Shown: positions 34,822 through 57,760 of the stretch, piece after piece
Layout: each line of letters starts with the position of its first letter
How positions within the stretch are numbered: position 1 is the first letter of the stretch
NCBI RefSeq assembly: GCF_017562075.2
Contig: NC_054085.1
Location: forward strand, 22,037,972-22,101,971
Length of the DNA: 64,000 nt
Direction of reading: 5' to 3'
DNA from: Anopheles merus
Lineage: Eukaryota; Arthropoda; Insecta; Diptera; Culicidae
Program-made: the position numbers and the translations under genes
The notes under the pieces: generated by a model
Databases searched by the model: none
Seen by the model: the letters and a program-made list of their open reading frames with translations, nothing else
Told to the model about the DNA's origin: nothing

Positions 34822-35270
34822 TATCCCCAAACTAACACAGTGTTGGACGTTGTCTAATCTGAACTCTTGCGGTTTAGCCCTCTGTTGGAATTACAAAACC
34901 TTGCATGTTGTTCTTAAATATTTAAATATGTCTTTGTTGCTGTGGTCAAAACATTATTGTGCTATTTTGAGCTGAGTTTGGTTTTCTAGTTGTTCCAAAG
35001 AATACAATATTTGTAATAATTCTATGTAGAGCCGATGCAGATATAAACTCATAGACAAGAACTGACATACTGAAGCGATACAGTGCAGGACTGAGGCTAG
35101 AACGAAATACTAGTTTCAATATCCTGAGTACAAATTGGGACATTTGCGAGGACCTAAAAAGATACCAGACGAGAGATTAGGACCGTAGTGTATTCTTGTT
35201 ATTAAGAGCAGCATGGCAGGCTTAGGACATGATACTAGAAGGATACTCTCCGGAATTTAGACTACGAATG

Positions 35271-35443
35271 TTTTTCTATTAGGCGTAACGTCCTACGCGG
35301 ACATGCCGGCCTGTACAGGCTTTCGAGACTTAATTCATTACCACGCTGCCGGATAGTCAATCTTTGCTACGGGGGGACGGTCCATTCTAGGGTTGAACCC
35401 ATGACGGGGATATTATTGCATTGTTCGAGTTAACGACTGCCCC
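35271..35443 (-). mobile_element. tRNA-derived SINE, minus strand (copy B), with perfect 10-bp TSD
   Basis: Counterpart of 5626-5798, with the same ACTACGAATG duplication at 35261-35270 and 35444-35453. The insertion is shared and so is older than the split of the copies. Confidence 0.85.
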
Positions 35444-35453
35444 ACTACGAATG

Positions 35454-37280
35454 ATACAGGGATATAAAAATCAATCAAAACCGTAAACATAGATGTCACG
35501 TAGAACATTCTATGCTAATTTTCATTTATTGGAGTTCAAGAAAATGAACTCCAAAAGGAAATTTTCAAGATAATAATTAGTAACCCTATCAGCGAAATTG
35601 CTAGAATATAATATGCCTGTTTATGTAAGCAGTTTTTCGAAAACAATCCACAAAACTACTACGTCATCAGCATATTTCCCCCGAAAAACCCTCAACCAAG
35701 CGATCGTTATCCACACGACGAAACATCAACGTTTGGTGTACGAGTGTGTTTCCAACTGCGTCCACTTTTACCCCGCTCCTCACCTGGGCATCCGAAATGT
35801 GACAAATGGTATGTCATTAGACGTTGTCGCATCCAATCGGCTACTGGAACTGAACGGTCGTCCCGTCGACCACCAGCCAGCCTACCTTTACCCATCCGAC
35901 AGTGAATGGGCGCCCCGTTGATCGATCGGCAACGGACGCCACTTACGGAGGAAATGTATTTTGCATACGGGTTGATTCTCTTCGTTGCCAACGAATATCG
36001 GGGGCTGATCAATTATTCGACGTAGGTGGCATATGGGCAAATGTCTGTATAGACTGACCACGGCAACAGCAACAACCGCAAGCAAAAAGCGCGCGCTCCA
36101 CCGTACACCATTTAGAGAATATTGATTGCTCAACGGGCCGAGCAGGGCGTTGGATGGATGGGTGAAGCTGGCAATTAAGGAAGCGGGAAGAATATAAAGT
36201 GCAGTGGGTGAGATTTCATCGGTAAGCAGCAATAATAATCCACCCATAAATTGCACAATTTTTTACCGCTCTTGCATGTTGTCTGTTGCCCGACAGCGGA
36301 TGTCTGTATTTCGGTTCGGCAAGGTAGACGTTTTTGGAGATTTCTTCATGTTCGCATTGAGCGCTTCTTGGGCCGCTGTTGCCGTGGCAGTCGATGCGCG
36401 AAGAGTTGCTAATTTATGAAACCAATAAATCGGACTTTTTTGGAGCTATATGTGTGGTTCCCCCGTTTTTTTTTGGTTTTGGTTATTTTCCTCTTTAGCT
36501 GGAATGTCTCAGTGTGGCGGCAGTGCACGCGAAGGACAGGACGGTAGCGGCAGAACTGGCGTCTAATAAACCTGTATTGCTAATCTAATGCTAATTAATT
36601 AGCCGATTTATCCTAATCCTTCCCAAGCAAAAGCATCGAACGCGCTCGGTTCGGTTCCGCTTGGATATGGTGGCTGGTGGAAAAAGAAAACTCCGAAAAC
36701 GAGCAACGCACACAAACAGCACACAGCGCTTAAAACGTTCGCTGAATGCGTACGGATACCCAAAATCGATGTTGATAATAACTAAAACCACTTTTTTTTT
36801 GCCGGCGATCCTTGGCTGCTTTTGTCGAAGGGGGGGAGGTTTTAAGAGGGGAACAAAGTGCCGCCCGGACGGTGCAAAGACGGTGGAACGAATCGTCGAT
36901 CGTCGACCGATCGTACCGAAATGGTAAATAATCGCTAAAGACCACACAGCACAGCAAATTGCCTAAATATTATGGATGAGTTCATCTGCCGCCGCTTAAT
37001 CCGTCTACGAATTTCTGTACCGTCTGTCTGTAGAGGCACGGTTGAGGAGGGTGAGTTGGGGGCTGGAAGAGAAGTTTTTGTTTTCGTTTGTTGCGTGCTG
37101 CTTGTTGCGTGGATGGTGGATGTACCAGTGTGCCAAAGGAGTTTCGCCATTTCCATTTAGATGGCAAAAGGTGAAAGGATAAGGACGAGTTTGCAGTAGT
37201 GTTTGAAGCGAAGCAAGCAGAGACTCTCGCAATGGTAAAGATTGAAGACGCCTGATCTTCAAGGTATGCCCTGACTTATT
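35454..37280. other. Gene-free, moderately GC-rich region of copy B
   Basis: Counterpart of 5809-7630. The TAAT cluster of copy A is conserved at 36576-36602. The G run near 36829 is shorter than in copy A. No gene recognised. Confidence 0.55.
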
Positions 37281-37289
37281 GGAAAGGAC

Positions 37290-38060
37290 ACTGGTGTATG
37301 TTTGTGAAACAGAATAAAATCAGCTCATGCTGGAATAATTTAATGAAGGAAGTGAACAATTTATTTCATACATGTAAGATTTTTAAATAAAAAGAGATTA
37401 ATAAATGATAAAGTTAAACAAAAAAATATAAAAAGATAGCCTTAAAGCTAAATAAACTATCAAGAAAAGCATAACGAAACAGTAACTGAAAACTCCACAA
37501 AAGCAAGTGAGAGAAAACTTAAAAAATCATAAAGTAGCAAACAGATAAAACCTGATAAATGCAGCAGCAGGTGTCATCTTCGTTCTTATTTATGCTGATG
37601 CTATTTACAAAAACATCGAAATATGTTTAGTTTTCTTAGGATCAATCTGAAGTAATATAAAAACCTGAAAAAAATAAAAACAATTAATAATGAAACTAAA
37701 TATGTTAAAGAAAATAAAACACATGGAAAGAAATGAATTAAACACGAGTACATTCAGAAAGCTTAATAAATTAGGTAAAAAAAGAGAATAAATCAAGAAT
37801 AAAAAACTAGAAAAATAAAGCTAATTGCACACAACACCATAAAAGTGTAAAATAACACATAATAAAAGTGGTATTTGGCTAAAAATGAGCAAATGAAATA
37901 GAAAGCTTTAATACTGATTAATATAAAAAAGAGTAGAGGTTTATGTTTTGTGTCCCTAATTCATGTGAAAATCGTAGTAAAATTTAAAAAAAATGAAACA
38001 AAGTATATCTTTTAAATTCAAATTCATTTCAATTTCAAATGAAAAAAAAAACACCAAAAA
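37290..38060. other. A-rich, strand-asymmetric AT block (copy B)
   Basis: Counterpart of 7640-8410 with several one-base differences in A runs. No coding potential on the plus strand. Confidence 0.5.
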
Positions 38061-38119
38061 GCAACAAAAAGCTCTTCTCCGTTTTGTCATAAATCTGTTC
38101 GCTTAACGTGCACACCTTG

Positions 38120-44545
<6,426 letters not shown>

Positions 44546-44743
44546 GGGGCGGTCCCGTGGTACAGTCATCAACTTGTACGACTTAATACCATGCCCGTTG
44601 TAAGCTAGGATGCTTCCAACCGCACCTATAAAGTATACTCATGGTTCAATGTTGTGTGTAATTTATCTTTGTACTTCAATAGATTTGGTTCTTGGCCCTA
44701 ATTTCGATATCTCTCGAATTGGACTTACTATCCCGCTATCGGG
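44546..44743 (+). mobile_element. Interrupted SINE remnant (copy B)
   Basis: Counterpart of 14733-14931: head at 44546-44602, body-like block at 44716-44743, unrelated sequence between. Confidence 0.6.
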
Positions 44744-46277
44744 ATCTGTCGTATTTGTAAAATCCAATTCTTTGAATAAGTTCACGGCCTTCATCCAGAG
44801 TATTCATCCAAGTAGTAGTTTCTGTGATTGTGTTCACTTTAGTCTTTCCTTTGAACAAATCTAGAGATCTGAAGTTACCAACCAGGTAATTCTGCACTTA
44901 TTTCCCCTTAGGATTATCCGCGATCCAGTCTTCATTAGGATTCAGGCCACTTTCATATGATCCATACGATTTAACTATTCCATATAATTCAGTGACTTTC
45001 TATCGATTGCAGTTTCACTTCATTTCAGTTTGGTTTCCTGTGCGAATTGCTGACTACAATGATGGCTATATTCCGAGTCTTGTAGGTATCTTTTCATATA
45101 TCACGGTAATTGTTGTCTACCTAACAGCTTAATGATCCACCAAGAAAGCTAATCAAATCAAATTGGAATCATATCAGTTTGAATGAATTTTTAAAGTTTT
45201 CTTGCTGTCATTGGACATTGATTGGATGTTTCTGCTTGAAATATTCATGATAGTTTTTAGTTCTATTAAAAAAAAAAACTTTACATTTTGTTCTTAAAAA
45301 AGAGGCTGCTGATGTTTTTTTCATTAGCTTTTTCTCAAACGTTTAAGCAAGCAATTCAATCAAACATCCCTATGCAAAATTAGCGAAAGCTTGTTCCGGT
45401 TGCATATTTCGGGAAAAAAGGAAGCACTTAATGATGACGACTTTCGAAAGTTATCATTCATTAAACCGCACCGGTACGGCACTGGCCCGCGTCTAAACGG
45501 ATGCAGCAACAGACGAATCATTTAACGGCTTTCTAATGATTGGTGAAAATGATGGAGCGCACAGTGGTGGACGGTCCATCCATTACGCTACATCCTGTGC
45601 GAAACGGCCACAGCCGGGTGGGTTCATCATCTAATTTGACCATAAGTTTTGGCCAAACACTGCAAATCGACCCAGTGCGGCGACACACTTTCCATTCGGG
45701 ATTAGGTTTGGGCTTTTATTGTCCATCCACAGCGGGCCAGGCTCGAGACGCACAAAACCACACGGCGAGCTGTAATAAAATATAATTCAACGACATTCGG
45801 ATTGTCATTTACAACATCATCTTCGGTTTAACGGTCGGTGGGAGGGGGGAAGCGAGGGAGGATATTGAGAAATCAGAGAACACCATCTCCATCCATCCGC
45901 TCGATTAGCTGTAAATCTGTTCGTTGTTTTGTCGTAAAGGTAAAGAAGACATAAAACACGACCATGTTGAACGTCGTCGCCGTCGCCGTCTTGGTCGTCG
46001 TCGTTGTCCAGGTTCGGGTATCTTAATCGGTGTCGATATCGCGGGACCACCCTCCATTTTTAAAGAGATAGGGTGGCCTCTCCTCCGTAGCCCTTTTTCG
46101 AGCGAACCGAGTGGTCATTAGTCCTAGAGCGTAATAAAAGGAGAGAAATTAAAACGCCACGTGAAGAACGCACACGAACGACCGGGGCTGGATAAGATTA
46201 CGTTACGTGTTCGATCCAGACCGACCTCGCCGCTCCGAACTACGTGCACTCGCGGCCCGATCTAGCCGGCCCGCGGG
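44744..46277. other. Gene-free distal end of copy B
   Basis: Counterpart of 14932-16400 with many short differences. Around 45240-45340 copy B has about 100 bp that copy A lacks. Homology to copy A ends at 46277. Confidence 0.6.
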
Positions 46278-47579
46278 ATGGTTGATGGACACGTAAAACG
46301 ACGGCGACCGACGGTTACATTTCAAACCGCGTGGACCACCCGGACGGAATCATTATGTGCTGGATGTTGGGGATGTGCGGTTGGGCGGGAACGTGGGACC
46401 ACGGGGATAGAAGATCCCGCCCGGCACAAAACAGACGAACAGACGCATTCATTAGTCGATACGCACATTAACGATCAAGCGATTCGTGCCACCGGATGGA
46501 GAATCGAACGTTTCTTTCCCTATCTGTGTGTGTGTTTTTTATTTAATCGATGAAATCAAGTAAATGTGTTTAACATGTTTTGCCTTTACGACGTATCAAT
46601 CAGGCAGCACAGCTTTGGGGCTAAACTTTAACCCATTCGATGCGATGAAATTGTCTGTGAAGATGTTTTCGGATGTTACGAACGGAGATCATTTTGAATC
46701 AAAAATAAATCTTTTTTTATTACTAAATTAGTTCATTTCTTTAGAGAACTACTGCGAAGGTTCTCTAGCAGGCAGATAGGTTGTTCAAAATGATAAGAAA
46801 ATTCTTCCCACTCGTGAAATCAACAATCAGTATCAACAAAAACTCCAACACTGCGTCATCGGAGGCTCATGTGATTACGACCATTCACAATGATATGCAA
46901 TGTCGATAATTGACAAAAAGTGGATTTTACGAATTGGAAGTTTTCGACGATGAGCTGATTAATGAAATCCCTGCTGAATGTAGTTTTAGTTATTTGGATT
47001 TTTAAAATACTTTGAAACTTGTGTGAAGTTATTCGACAATTGACTAAGGTCATTCAGTCAAGTTCTAAACCCATCCTTAAAACGCTCAAAGCCAAATATC
47101 TGTCCTCCTGTGTGATGTATTCATGTCTTTGCGATAATATTCCTCAGAGAGCATCTTTAAACTAATGTACGGTGTCAGCTAGTACCCTGCTGTTAGTTAA
47201 GCTTCAAGTTGCGTCCTTAAACCCAAAAGCAAGGTAAAATGTCAGTTTTAGTCGAGTATTTAAGTAGGCTGATGACCATGGCTGATCTCTATCTCCTGCG
47301 TTTATCAATAATATTTTCCAGTCTTCTAGTAATCTATGGATGGGGGCCTTCACGATTAATTTATTATTCTGAAATTGACGAACACGTAAAAGCTCACGGA
47401 ATGCGAGCTAAGAAATACGAAATCCATACAAACTGTACATCTGCCTGAAGAGGACTATCTGCACATTTATTTCATTAGTTATCATCTCAAGTACTGCATC
47501 ACATCAAATATTGTATGACAATCATGGACGTGTCAGTTTCAAACAAACTGCCATAACTGGGACATCTTACACGCCACTA
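46278..47579. other. Gene-free region after the duplication
   Basis: GC-rich to about 46500, then AT-rich. The frame 47239-47448 (69 codons) has one hydrophobic stretch and a reasonable start context but no recognisable family. I do not call it a gene. Confidence 0.45.
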
Positions 47580-48123
47580 GGGTCCTTTCCGTTTTAAGTT
47601 CGTAGGCTGAAATTTCAGCCTATCAGCTGTTTGCATTGTACAGCAGGTTTCGAGCAGCTATCAAAGTGTGTATAATATACAGGTGGGCCTATCCTAAGGT
47701 GTATGTACTTAGAAGGCTAATTTTTTGCTTCTGCTTCTGAATGAAGATTTTAAGAATGTTTTGGATATTCGTCAATTTACCAGAAAGCCTGTATGAGCAA
47801 AAGCCTTTTCATCCGTCCAGTCAAAGAGAGACGTTCAAATTTGGTTATAAACAATATGCTATAAGACCACCTGATCTACACATACTTTGATTCTAGATTC
47901 CACCACCTGAACTCTTTAATGCACCTTGGGATTAATGAAAACACCACCTTGTTTTGTCATTTTTCGAGCAGGTACTCGAACCTAATTCTAGTTTTGAGGC
48001 TAGAATAATCTAGACTGAAAATTGCAGGCTAGTTTTATGCTTGGTTTTGTATGGAGTGTTGACATGATTTAAGCCTCCAACTGTCAAACTGCATGCAAAA
48101 AGCTGACTAGAATCGTGAAGGGC
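47580..48123. mobile_element. Candidate MITE-like element (family member 2)
   Basis: It has the same plan as 24604-24973. The left end (GGTCCTTTCCGTTTTAAG) is an imperfect inverted match to the right end (minus strand GGCCCTTCACGATTCTAGTC). Next comes an internal 20-bp perfect palindrome TAGGCTGAAATTTCAGCCTA (47603-47622) in the position of member 1's hairpin. The right-end block at 48070-48124 resembles 24919-24974 of member 1. No coding capacity. Confidence 0.45.
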
Positions 48124-50984
<2,861 letters not shown>

Positions 50985-51790
50985 CTTTCAGTTTGAATCA
51001 GAGTGGCTATAGGGATTTGAAAATTTAACTCACTTTTTTAAGATTCGTAAAAAAATGGGTTCAACTTATGTTGTCTACCGCTCATCTCCAACTCAACTCA
51101 CTAACTCTCTGGGCCGACTAGTGACCGAACTCCTTTTTTTTCTCTGTGAATAAAGCTCTGAATCAGTTTCAATAAAATCCTTAATATTGAGTCATAAAAA
51201 ACCATTCTAAAAAGTCATTCATATGAAAATTGATTCAAAATCTTGAATTTTCTCTTTTGAATCTCTTATGTGAAATGAATCTTGGGAGATGTATGAATCT
51301 CCAAAACAGAAAGACTCAAGAAAAAAATCCTCGTGGCCCTCGTGGTACAGGAAAATAATTCTATTTTAACTACATCAAAGATTGCTGACATTATTCTAAC
51401 GTAATTCGTGCATCCGAGTTCAAATTATTTGTAGTCCACTCTTCAAGATTTTTAACGTTTAACACATTAAGCGTTGATAGATAAATTACCGACAAATAAG
51501 ATTTTTTTAAAGTCATATCCAGAGTTATAATTCTCTAAAGATTCATTTATCTTTAACGTTTTCCTTGAATATCTTGAGAGCCATGAATATTGGAAGGTTC
51601 ACAATACACATAAGCTGAGATTCAGAAATATTGATCAACCTTGATTTATTTTGAAGATCAATTCAGATTCTAGAATCTAGATCTGTCTCTAGTCAATAAA
51701 TGGTCAAGTGATTCACATAAACACTTCGTGCTGAGATGGATTCACTTCCAGAGTTCAACTCACTGTTTTATTCTAACTCAGTGAGCACAT
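50985..51790. repeat. Degenerate ATTCATGAATC-type repeat region
   Basis: Recurring GAATCTTG, GATTCATTT, ATGAATCTCC and similar words, on both strands, resemble those at 16837-17340. A short SINE-head-like CTCGTGGTACAGG occurs at 51338-51350. No coding potential. Confidence 0.45.
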
Positions 51791-54500
51791 CTCTAGTTAG
51801 CAGTGCGGAAATTTTGGTTAAACATGGAGTAGATAATTTTGTTATTTGAGTTATGTGTTAAAGTAGACAGTTTAATGTTCTGTAATGCCCATACAGTAAT
51901 TTATCTCTAAAAGAATATAAATCATACACATCGACTACGCTTTTAAACAAATGAACATTTGGTCCTTCGAACCGGATGCAAGGTGTTGCTATGTGAGCCT
52001 GGTTCTTTTCCCTACTGATTCTTCAAACTGTATCTTCTAACTGGTAATCACTGGCGAATGCACTTCGAAGAAACACCATTTAATTGGCCAACCAGTAATG
52101 AAACACGACTCGGCGTGAGACATCGATATGTGCTGGGGCCTAATAAAATGGTCATCACAATCGACGCTTAAGTGCATCAGACCACCGACTTTTTCGACCG
52201 ACTGTCTCTCCAGCCGACTCCAACGCTCCAAACTCATGCTTTTGGAAGAACTCCGTAAAAAGAAAAAGTGAAGCAAGAGTGAGGTAAAATAAAATAATAC
52301 GCCATAAAAAGGTCCACTATCGTGATACATGGGTTTGGTGGTGGTATCGACATAAAATGCGCATGTTTTTTTTTTAAAGGTCGAACCCATAAGCCTTGCG
52401 GTGGTGGGCTGCGAAACGCATCGCCACACCGATGAGAGATTACGCAAACGAACGCGCTGCTGATGGAACACTTTTGATGGAATGCGAACGGCTGGATATT
52501 TATGACCAATTTTCAAGCGAGCGGATGATTTGCATATCGAGCTAAGAGCATTCGTATGGATTATGCTAAGATTACGGGCGTACATGAGCAGGCGGTAGAG
52601 TGTGGTGAAGAAGCGAGATGGGAACGGAATTACAATATTAGTCCAAATGGGCAACAGTATATCTATAGCCAGAAATGTGTTCCCACATCATCTCTACCGG
52701 CACACACACACACTTCATAAAGTTCCTGCTCCGTTTGCACCGCGCAAACAGTAGACGACAGGCAAACAGGAGAAAGAAAGATAATAAAATAAACGTTCAA
52801 ACAAACTTTTTCCTCCAGCCACTTGTCGGGTAATTCGTTGCTGCCACGAGTTTGTTTGGCAAAGTGGTGGCAAATATTTGCACGGGAAAAGTAAGTGCGC
52901 TGAAGTGTTGAACGGCTAGGCCGATCGAAAGACAGTCCTGACAGGCTGAAACGCTTAACAGATTGACGTTTCGGTGGCTTATGAACGCTACAATGTCACA
53001 CGAAGCCGTGGCGGCTCGGGGAAGGTTTGAGTAGCTAAATCTAGGCACCAAGCGGTGTAAAGAGATTTTTCCGCAGCCGAGTAGAAGTCGAGTTGCTTAA
53101 CGCATTTCATGAAAACCAAAACATACCGCGAGCGCAAGATCAATCACTTCGGAGAGGAGAAGTCTCTCCCACCACACACCAACCTACCCGGATGACCTTC
53201 CCGGAGTGAAATCCCGCGCGGATCGCTTTCCTGAAGGGCGACCTTCGACGTCTACCGTCGTCTATTTATTTGCCTCAGCCAGCCAGCCAGCCAGTCAGCC
53301 AGGGCAGGCCAACCTCATCTGCATGCCATCATAATTTCCTGCCCTGTTTGATTCTGCCGGGGCGCTGTTTGCTCGGGCAAGAAGCAACCCTGCGCTGCTC
53401 TCCCTCACGTCTAGACGCGGCTGGTGCGTCTCCCCAACGCGCCTAATGGATGTGCGCATGTCGACCTACCGCAGTGCAGCTTGCGCGCGTACGGACAACG
53501 ATGATGATGGCGCACTGGGTGCGGTTTGTGCGATCTGTTCGCATGCATTACTTTATCATCCTGCGCCCCCCCCACCCCCAGGATGTCTTCAATTTACCCT
53601 TTTACCCGCGGGTTGACGGCTCCCCCCGGCGAATGGTGAATTATAACCTACATATGTGAGTGCGGTACGAACCGTACCGTGAGAGAGGACCTTTCCGTCT
53701 AGAGGATCTCATCGAGTGGACATTGGAAGAACTCCTACCGATCCCAGTGGCAAACGGGGGAATGACAGCTCGATCGATCTTTGCCGGAGAGCCGAGCTCT
53801 TCGTCGGAAGTCGATTGGGGTTGGGCGAAAATTCGGGGGATGGGACGACCGAACTCATGGTTTAAATTGTCTCTAACTCCCCCTCCCCCCGAAGCGGTCC
53901 CAGAAGTGAGACGAACTTCCGAGATCAGCGCAAGCCTGCGCCGGTCTTTATTAGCCGCTGTCAGCACTTTGGCAAAACGGCCGGACTGTAGCCTTCCGTC
54001 GACCGGTTCGTGCCACCGGTCAGTCCGTGGGCAAATTGTGCATATTAATTAACGTAAACTAATTAATTGCGTATCTAAACGATAAATAAAGGGATTATTA
54101 TTGTCTGGGTTCCCCGGTGGGCCCGGCGGGTAGACCTTCTGAGCCTTTTCTCCTTCGGGATCACTCCAAATCATCGGCCTTGCCGTGCACTCTCTCGCTC
54201 TTTCGCTCTGATTCAGTAGTTGGAGCAGCTTGCAAAAGGTCGAGATAGTAGGATAAAGTGGACAAGTCGGTGTGTGCGTGTGTATGCTTGTGTGGGGTCC
54301 CCATCCTCCCCAGGTGGTTGCGCTCCTCCACTGGTCTGTGTGTACTGGCCCGGCCCCAGGCTACCGAAAGGTCCCGAAATCCAAACAAAAAGTAAGCGCT
54401 TACATAAACATCCGCTGAAACTGGACTGGCTGATGAAGTACGGGCGTCACCGCCCGATGCATGCAACAGAAGGAAGGGAGTTTTTTTTTAATGAAGCAAA
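51791..54500. other. Gene-free region with GC-rich core at 53.0-54.2 kb
   Basis: The minus-strand frame 52037-52654 (205 codons) has no recognisable domain. The GC-rich part contains CAGC simple repeats (53277-53302) and short overlapping frames. It ends in a TAAT cluster (54042-54069). It could be regulatory or a 5' flank, but no exon is evident. Confidence 0.45.
54042..54069. promoter_or_regulatory. Cluster of TTAATTAA/TAATTAATTG words (possible homeodomain sites)
   Basis: ATTAATTAAC and CTAATTAATTGCG lie within 28 bp at the edge of a GC-rich block. Homeodomain core motifs are dense here. Function is not shown by the sequence. Confidence 0.2.
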
Positions 54501-57500
54501 GCTAAAAGGAAAACACTTGAAACAAAAACAATCATAATATCGCAAGTTAATCCCGGCGCGCGGTAGCAAGCGTCGCGGCGTAAATCCGGTAGGCATTCGG
54601 CCCTGTCAGCGCTCGCTTTAAGCTTCCCGTCCTGTGGCTTCGAAGGCTTCGCGCGGCGATTGTCAACGAGTCAAACACGGTCATGGTGTGGCGTAGGAAG
54701 CGCAAACATACGTCGGTATCGGTATGCGACGCAGGACGCAGGTAGGGCGATGCGACATCCTTTCCTTCTTCGCGCTTGTACGCTCGTTTGCTGCTTTCCG
54801 GTTCGGTTGCGATGCCAGTCGTAAGTAAGCGCTGCGCCGGCGTAAAACAGACCCAACAGGCAAGCGCAAGCCGACAGTACCGAGATGACAAGTTTATTAT
54901 GCTTCGTGTGGCTGCGGTGTCAGGACGCCGCTTTGCAGGGCGGGACGGTGCCGGGAGGAATCGTGGTGATGGTTTGCGTTTTTATTACCCCCGCTCACGA
55001 GCCTTTTTAGCGGGTGCAATTTATGGTAATGGGGTTTTGAGGGGATTAAGCTTTCGGTATGGTTCGGGTTTGGCGAGTGTGTATGCTAACAAACTATTAG
55101 AACATAATTTACATTTTATGTTTTATACTCAAATTACTTTCATCATCTCGTTTCGGGTTAGTTCAAGAAGAATAGATAATCATTTAACAGTAAAGAAATG
55201 TTGGCACTGATCCTCATTCCTCATCCTCACAAAAAAAAATGTGAGACTGTCTAGTATCGATAATTATATTAGACATTTTATGTATAACTTTCTACAATGT
55301 ATTCAATTTGTGTATTGTTTTCATTGTTCCTAAAACATGTAGAAGTCTTCAATGCATCAGGGCACTTCTACTCTTGACCAGCCACTAAGATCATCTGAAG
55401 AGCTTTGTTTTCATGGCACAGAAATTAGTTATTGAGCTTTATCTGGAGATGTATCTGGAGATTTGGTAAGGTTCCAATTGATGAAGAAGTTTTAATAGCC
55501 AATGAAGACAAGCATTATGATAGACAATCTGACAAGCGATCATAAAGAGAAAAAGATGATGATACTAGTACTTAGTGGCAGATCCACGTTCTCTAGATTT
55601 TCATGACGAGAACACTTCAATGTATTTCTACTAAACATAATCCACCAATCGAATACATCTATTGCCAATTGGTGGAACCTTATGTCAATACCTGCCCGTA
55701 TCTAGTCGATTTATGCCTAACAGTATCATCAATTCAGTGAGTGAGGTGTATGCTAGGTTTGTTCCAGATTTAAATCCAAGACACGGACGATGTTTCGCAA
55801 TGGCTAAAACAGCTGCAGAACCACCGAAGTCCTGAGAATACGTCGTTCAAAAATCCTTAAAGCAAAGTTTTCCTCAGATCAGCTGGCCGATATCAATATA
55901 GGCACTAGAGCACTAAGATATCAAGGATTATTAAGTATTGACCTTAGGAGCTGATAGTATAGCTCTATTAAACCTCTGTTATCCATGTTTCGAAGCTTCA
56001 ACCTGTCCTATGTGTATTTTTATTTAATTTGCTCCATTTATTCGTCTAAAAATCACCTACTAGCTCCTTCTAATCATCTTGACATCAGATCTTGATAAGA
56101 AAGTTAGTAATAATTCATAATAGTATATGATAGATTTTAAGTGGATTTCTGAAACCAAACCTAATCTAGCGATAATTGTGGTCTTTACTATATTTTTCAT
56201 TTCGCCTTAATGGTTCGTTTAATTGCAATACCTGTTATCAAAATGATAAATGAAGACATCCTTGATGTTTAGACATTCTTACTTAGAATGCTTTGGTATG
56301 TCATCCAACCGAACCTTAACTTATGTAAAGATCATTAACGTCTTTTCTGATTGCGGTTCATTTCCAATCTTGTTAAGAGATATTGTACTATTTTATGCCT
56401 TTTGTCAAATTTGCACTGTGCCAAACGGTTGAAGCTTTAAGTTACATTTTAGCTACAATGTCTGTATCGTAAAGGAAGCTGCTCTATGTGTAATAAAAGC
56501 GCCTTTTGTAACCAAGCAAAGACGCTCGAAATGCGAATTCCAAAACAAATACCAGCAACTCCTTTCACATATTAACCCGTGCTTCTAATAAGCGTTTGAT
56601 TTACCGATATCCATAGCTTTATGTGTTGAACCATTAAGGTTGCAGGCAGCAGGACCACCGTGCGCATGCGGCACCGACCCAGTGGTGTTAGAAAACTCAG
56701 GTGTTTCAATATCCGTCACGTCCGACACTAATCTTATCTCGCCCGATAGTGCACTGATTGGGTCGTAAATATTCGCTTCACTCTCGCCGCAAATCAATAA
56801 CCGTCAGATTATCGTTAGTGAGTGCAATTTTCGCTTTCGTTCGCCGTTCAACCCACCGCTCTCTGCTTGTGTGGTTTTTATATTGCACTTGCATGTGGCA
56901 CCGGTTCTGGGTGAAGGCGAAAGAAGAAAAAAACGGTACTGCATCTCAACACCGCAACTACGCAAATTAGTATTCCTGCTGATGTCAGATGCAAGTTTAT
57001 AGTTCGTGCTCTTAGCTAGTGTGTGCCTTATTTGCCACACACACACACACACGCACGCAGCTACAACACCCTGCTCACCTGCAGACCAGACCGAAATGTA
57101 GCGCGGGAATGAATTTATTGTGCCCGCCAACGAACGAACCAGTAGCCAGAGAACGAACCAGAAGGGTACTTTAGGTGCGGCCCTTCACCGGTGGCCGCAG
57201 GTGCAATAAAATAAACACTCGTAAAACGAACATCCTTCCAGGGTGGGGGTTGTGGGGAAGAGGGGAAGCGAACCGAAAACAAAAACAACAACAACACTCC
57301 ACTGGAAATAGCTTGGAGCTGCTGGTGTTTGCTTAGGGTTTTGCCTGGTTGGTGGTGGTGGTTTTTTTTTTCTTCTGTTCGGTCTTCTTTCGTCTACTGC
57401 TACCGGAGTTTGCCGTTGCAGCGGGCAATCAGCTGCACTGGGAGGTTGGTCATGTGTTGTTATTTTTTTATATCTGCTGTTGCCCCTGACTCGTTTTTTT

Positions 57501-57760
57501 ATCCGTTGTTGCCGTTCGTTTATGTGGGCTCCGGACTCCCTGCGTAATGAATGTGCTAATGTCCTGCAAACCAAGCCACTCGACTTACCGGTTTTCGTTT
57601 GCAGTCTACCAAAAAAAAAAACAACATTAGCTACCGGTCTTACCTGGTCGAAAGTTTCAGGGTTTCGTGTGTGGTGTGTTTATTAAGGTTCACATTCAAC
57701 CCTTGAATGGGGATTGCTGCTTTTAGTTGAATACATTTGGCTAGGGCTAGAAAGAGAACG
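54501..57760. other. Gene-free region
   Basis: The stretch 54540-55100 is GC-rich with short frames on both strands. The stretch 55200-56520 is AT-rich without frames of note. The stretch 56580-57700 is mixed, with a CA tract (about 57038-57053) and overlapping frames (57185-57574). No domain or RNA gene recognised. Confidence 0.45.

Noticed and set aside
46684..46702. GGAGATCATTTTGAATCA, which partly resembles the bantam microRNA
   Set aside because: The match breaks inside the mature sequence and no precursor hairpin arm was seen.
47239..47448. 69-codon frame with one hydrophobic segment, briefly considered as a membrane peptide
   Set aside because: No signal peptide or family match that I can recognise, and the surrounding DNA looks like spacer.
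52037..52654. 205-codon minus-strand open frame
   Set aside because: No recognisable motif, unusual composition for a protein, overlapping frame in another phase, no context.
55439..55463. TATCTGGAGAT doubled in tandem
   Set aside because: Very short two-unit repeat of the kind expected by chance or slippage.
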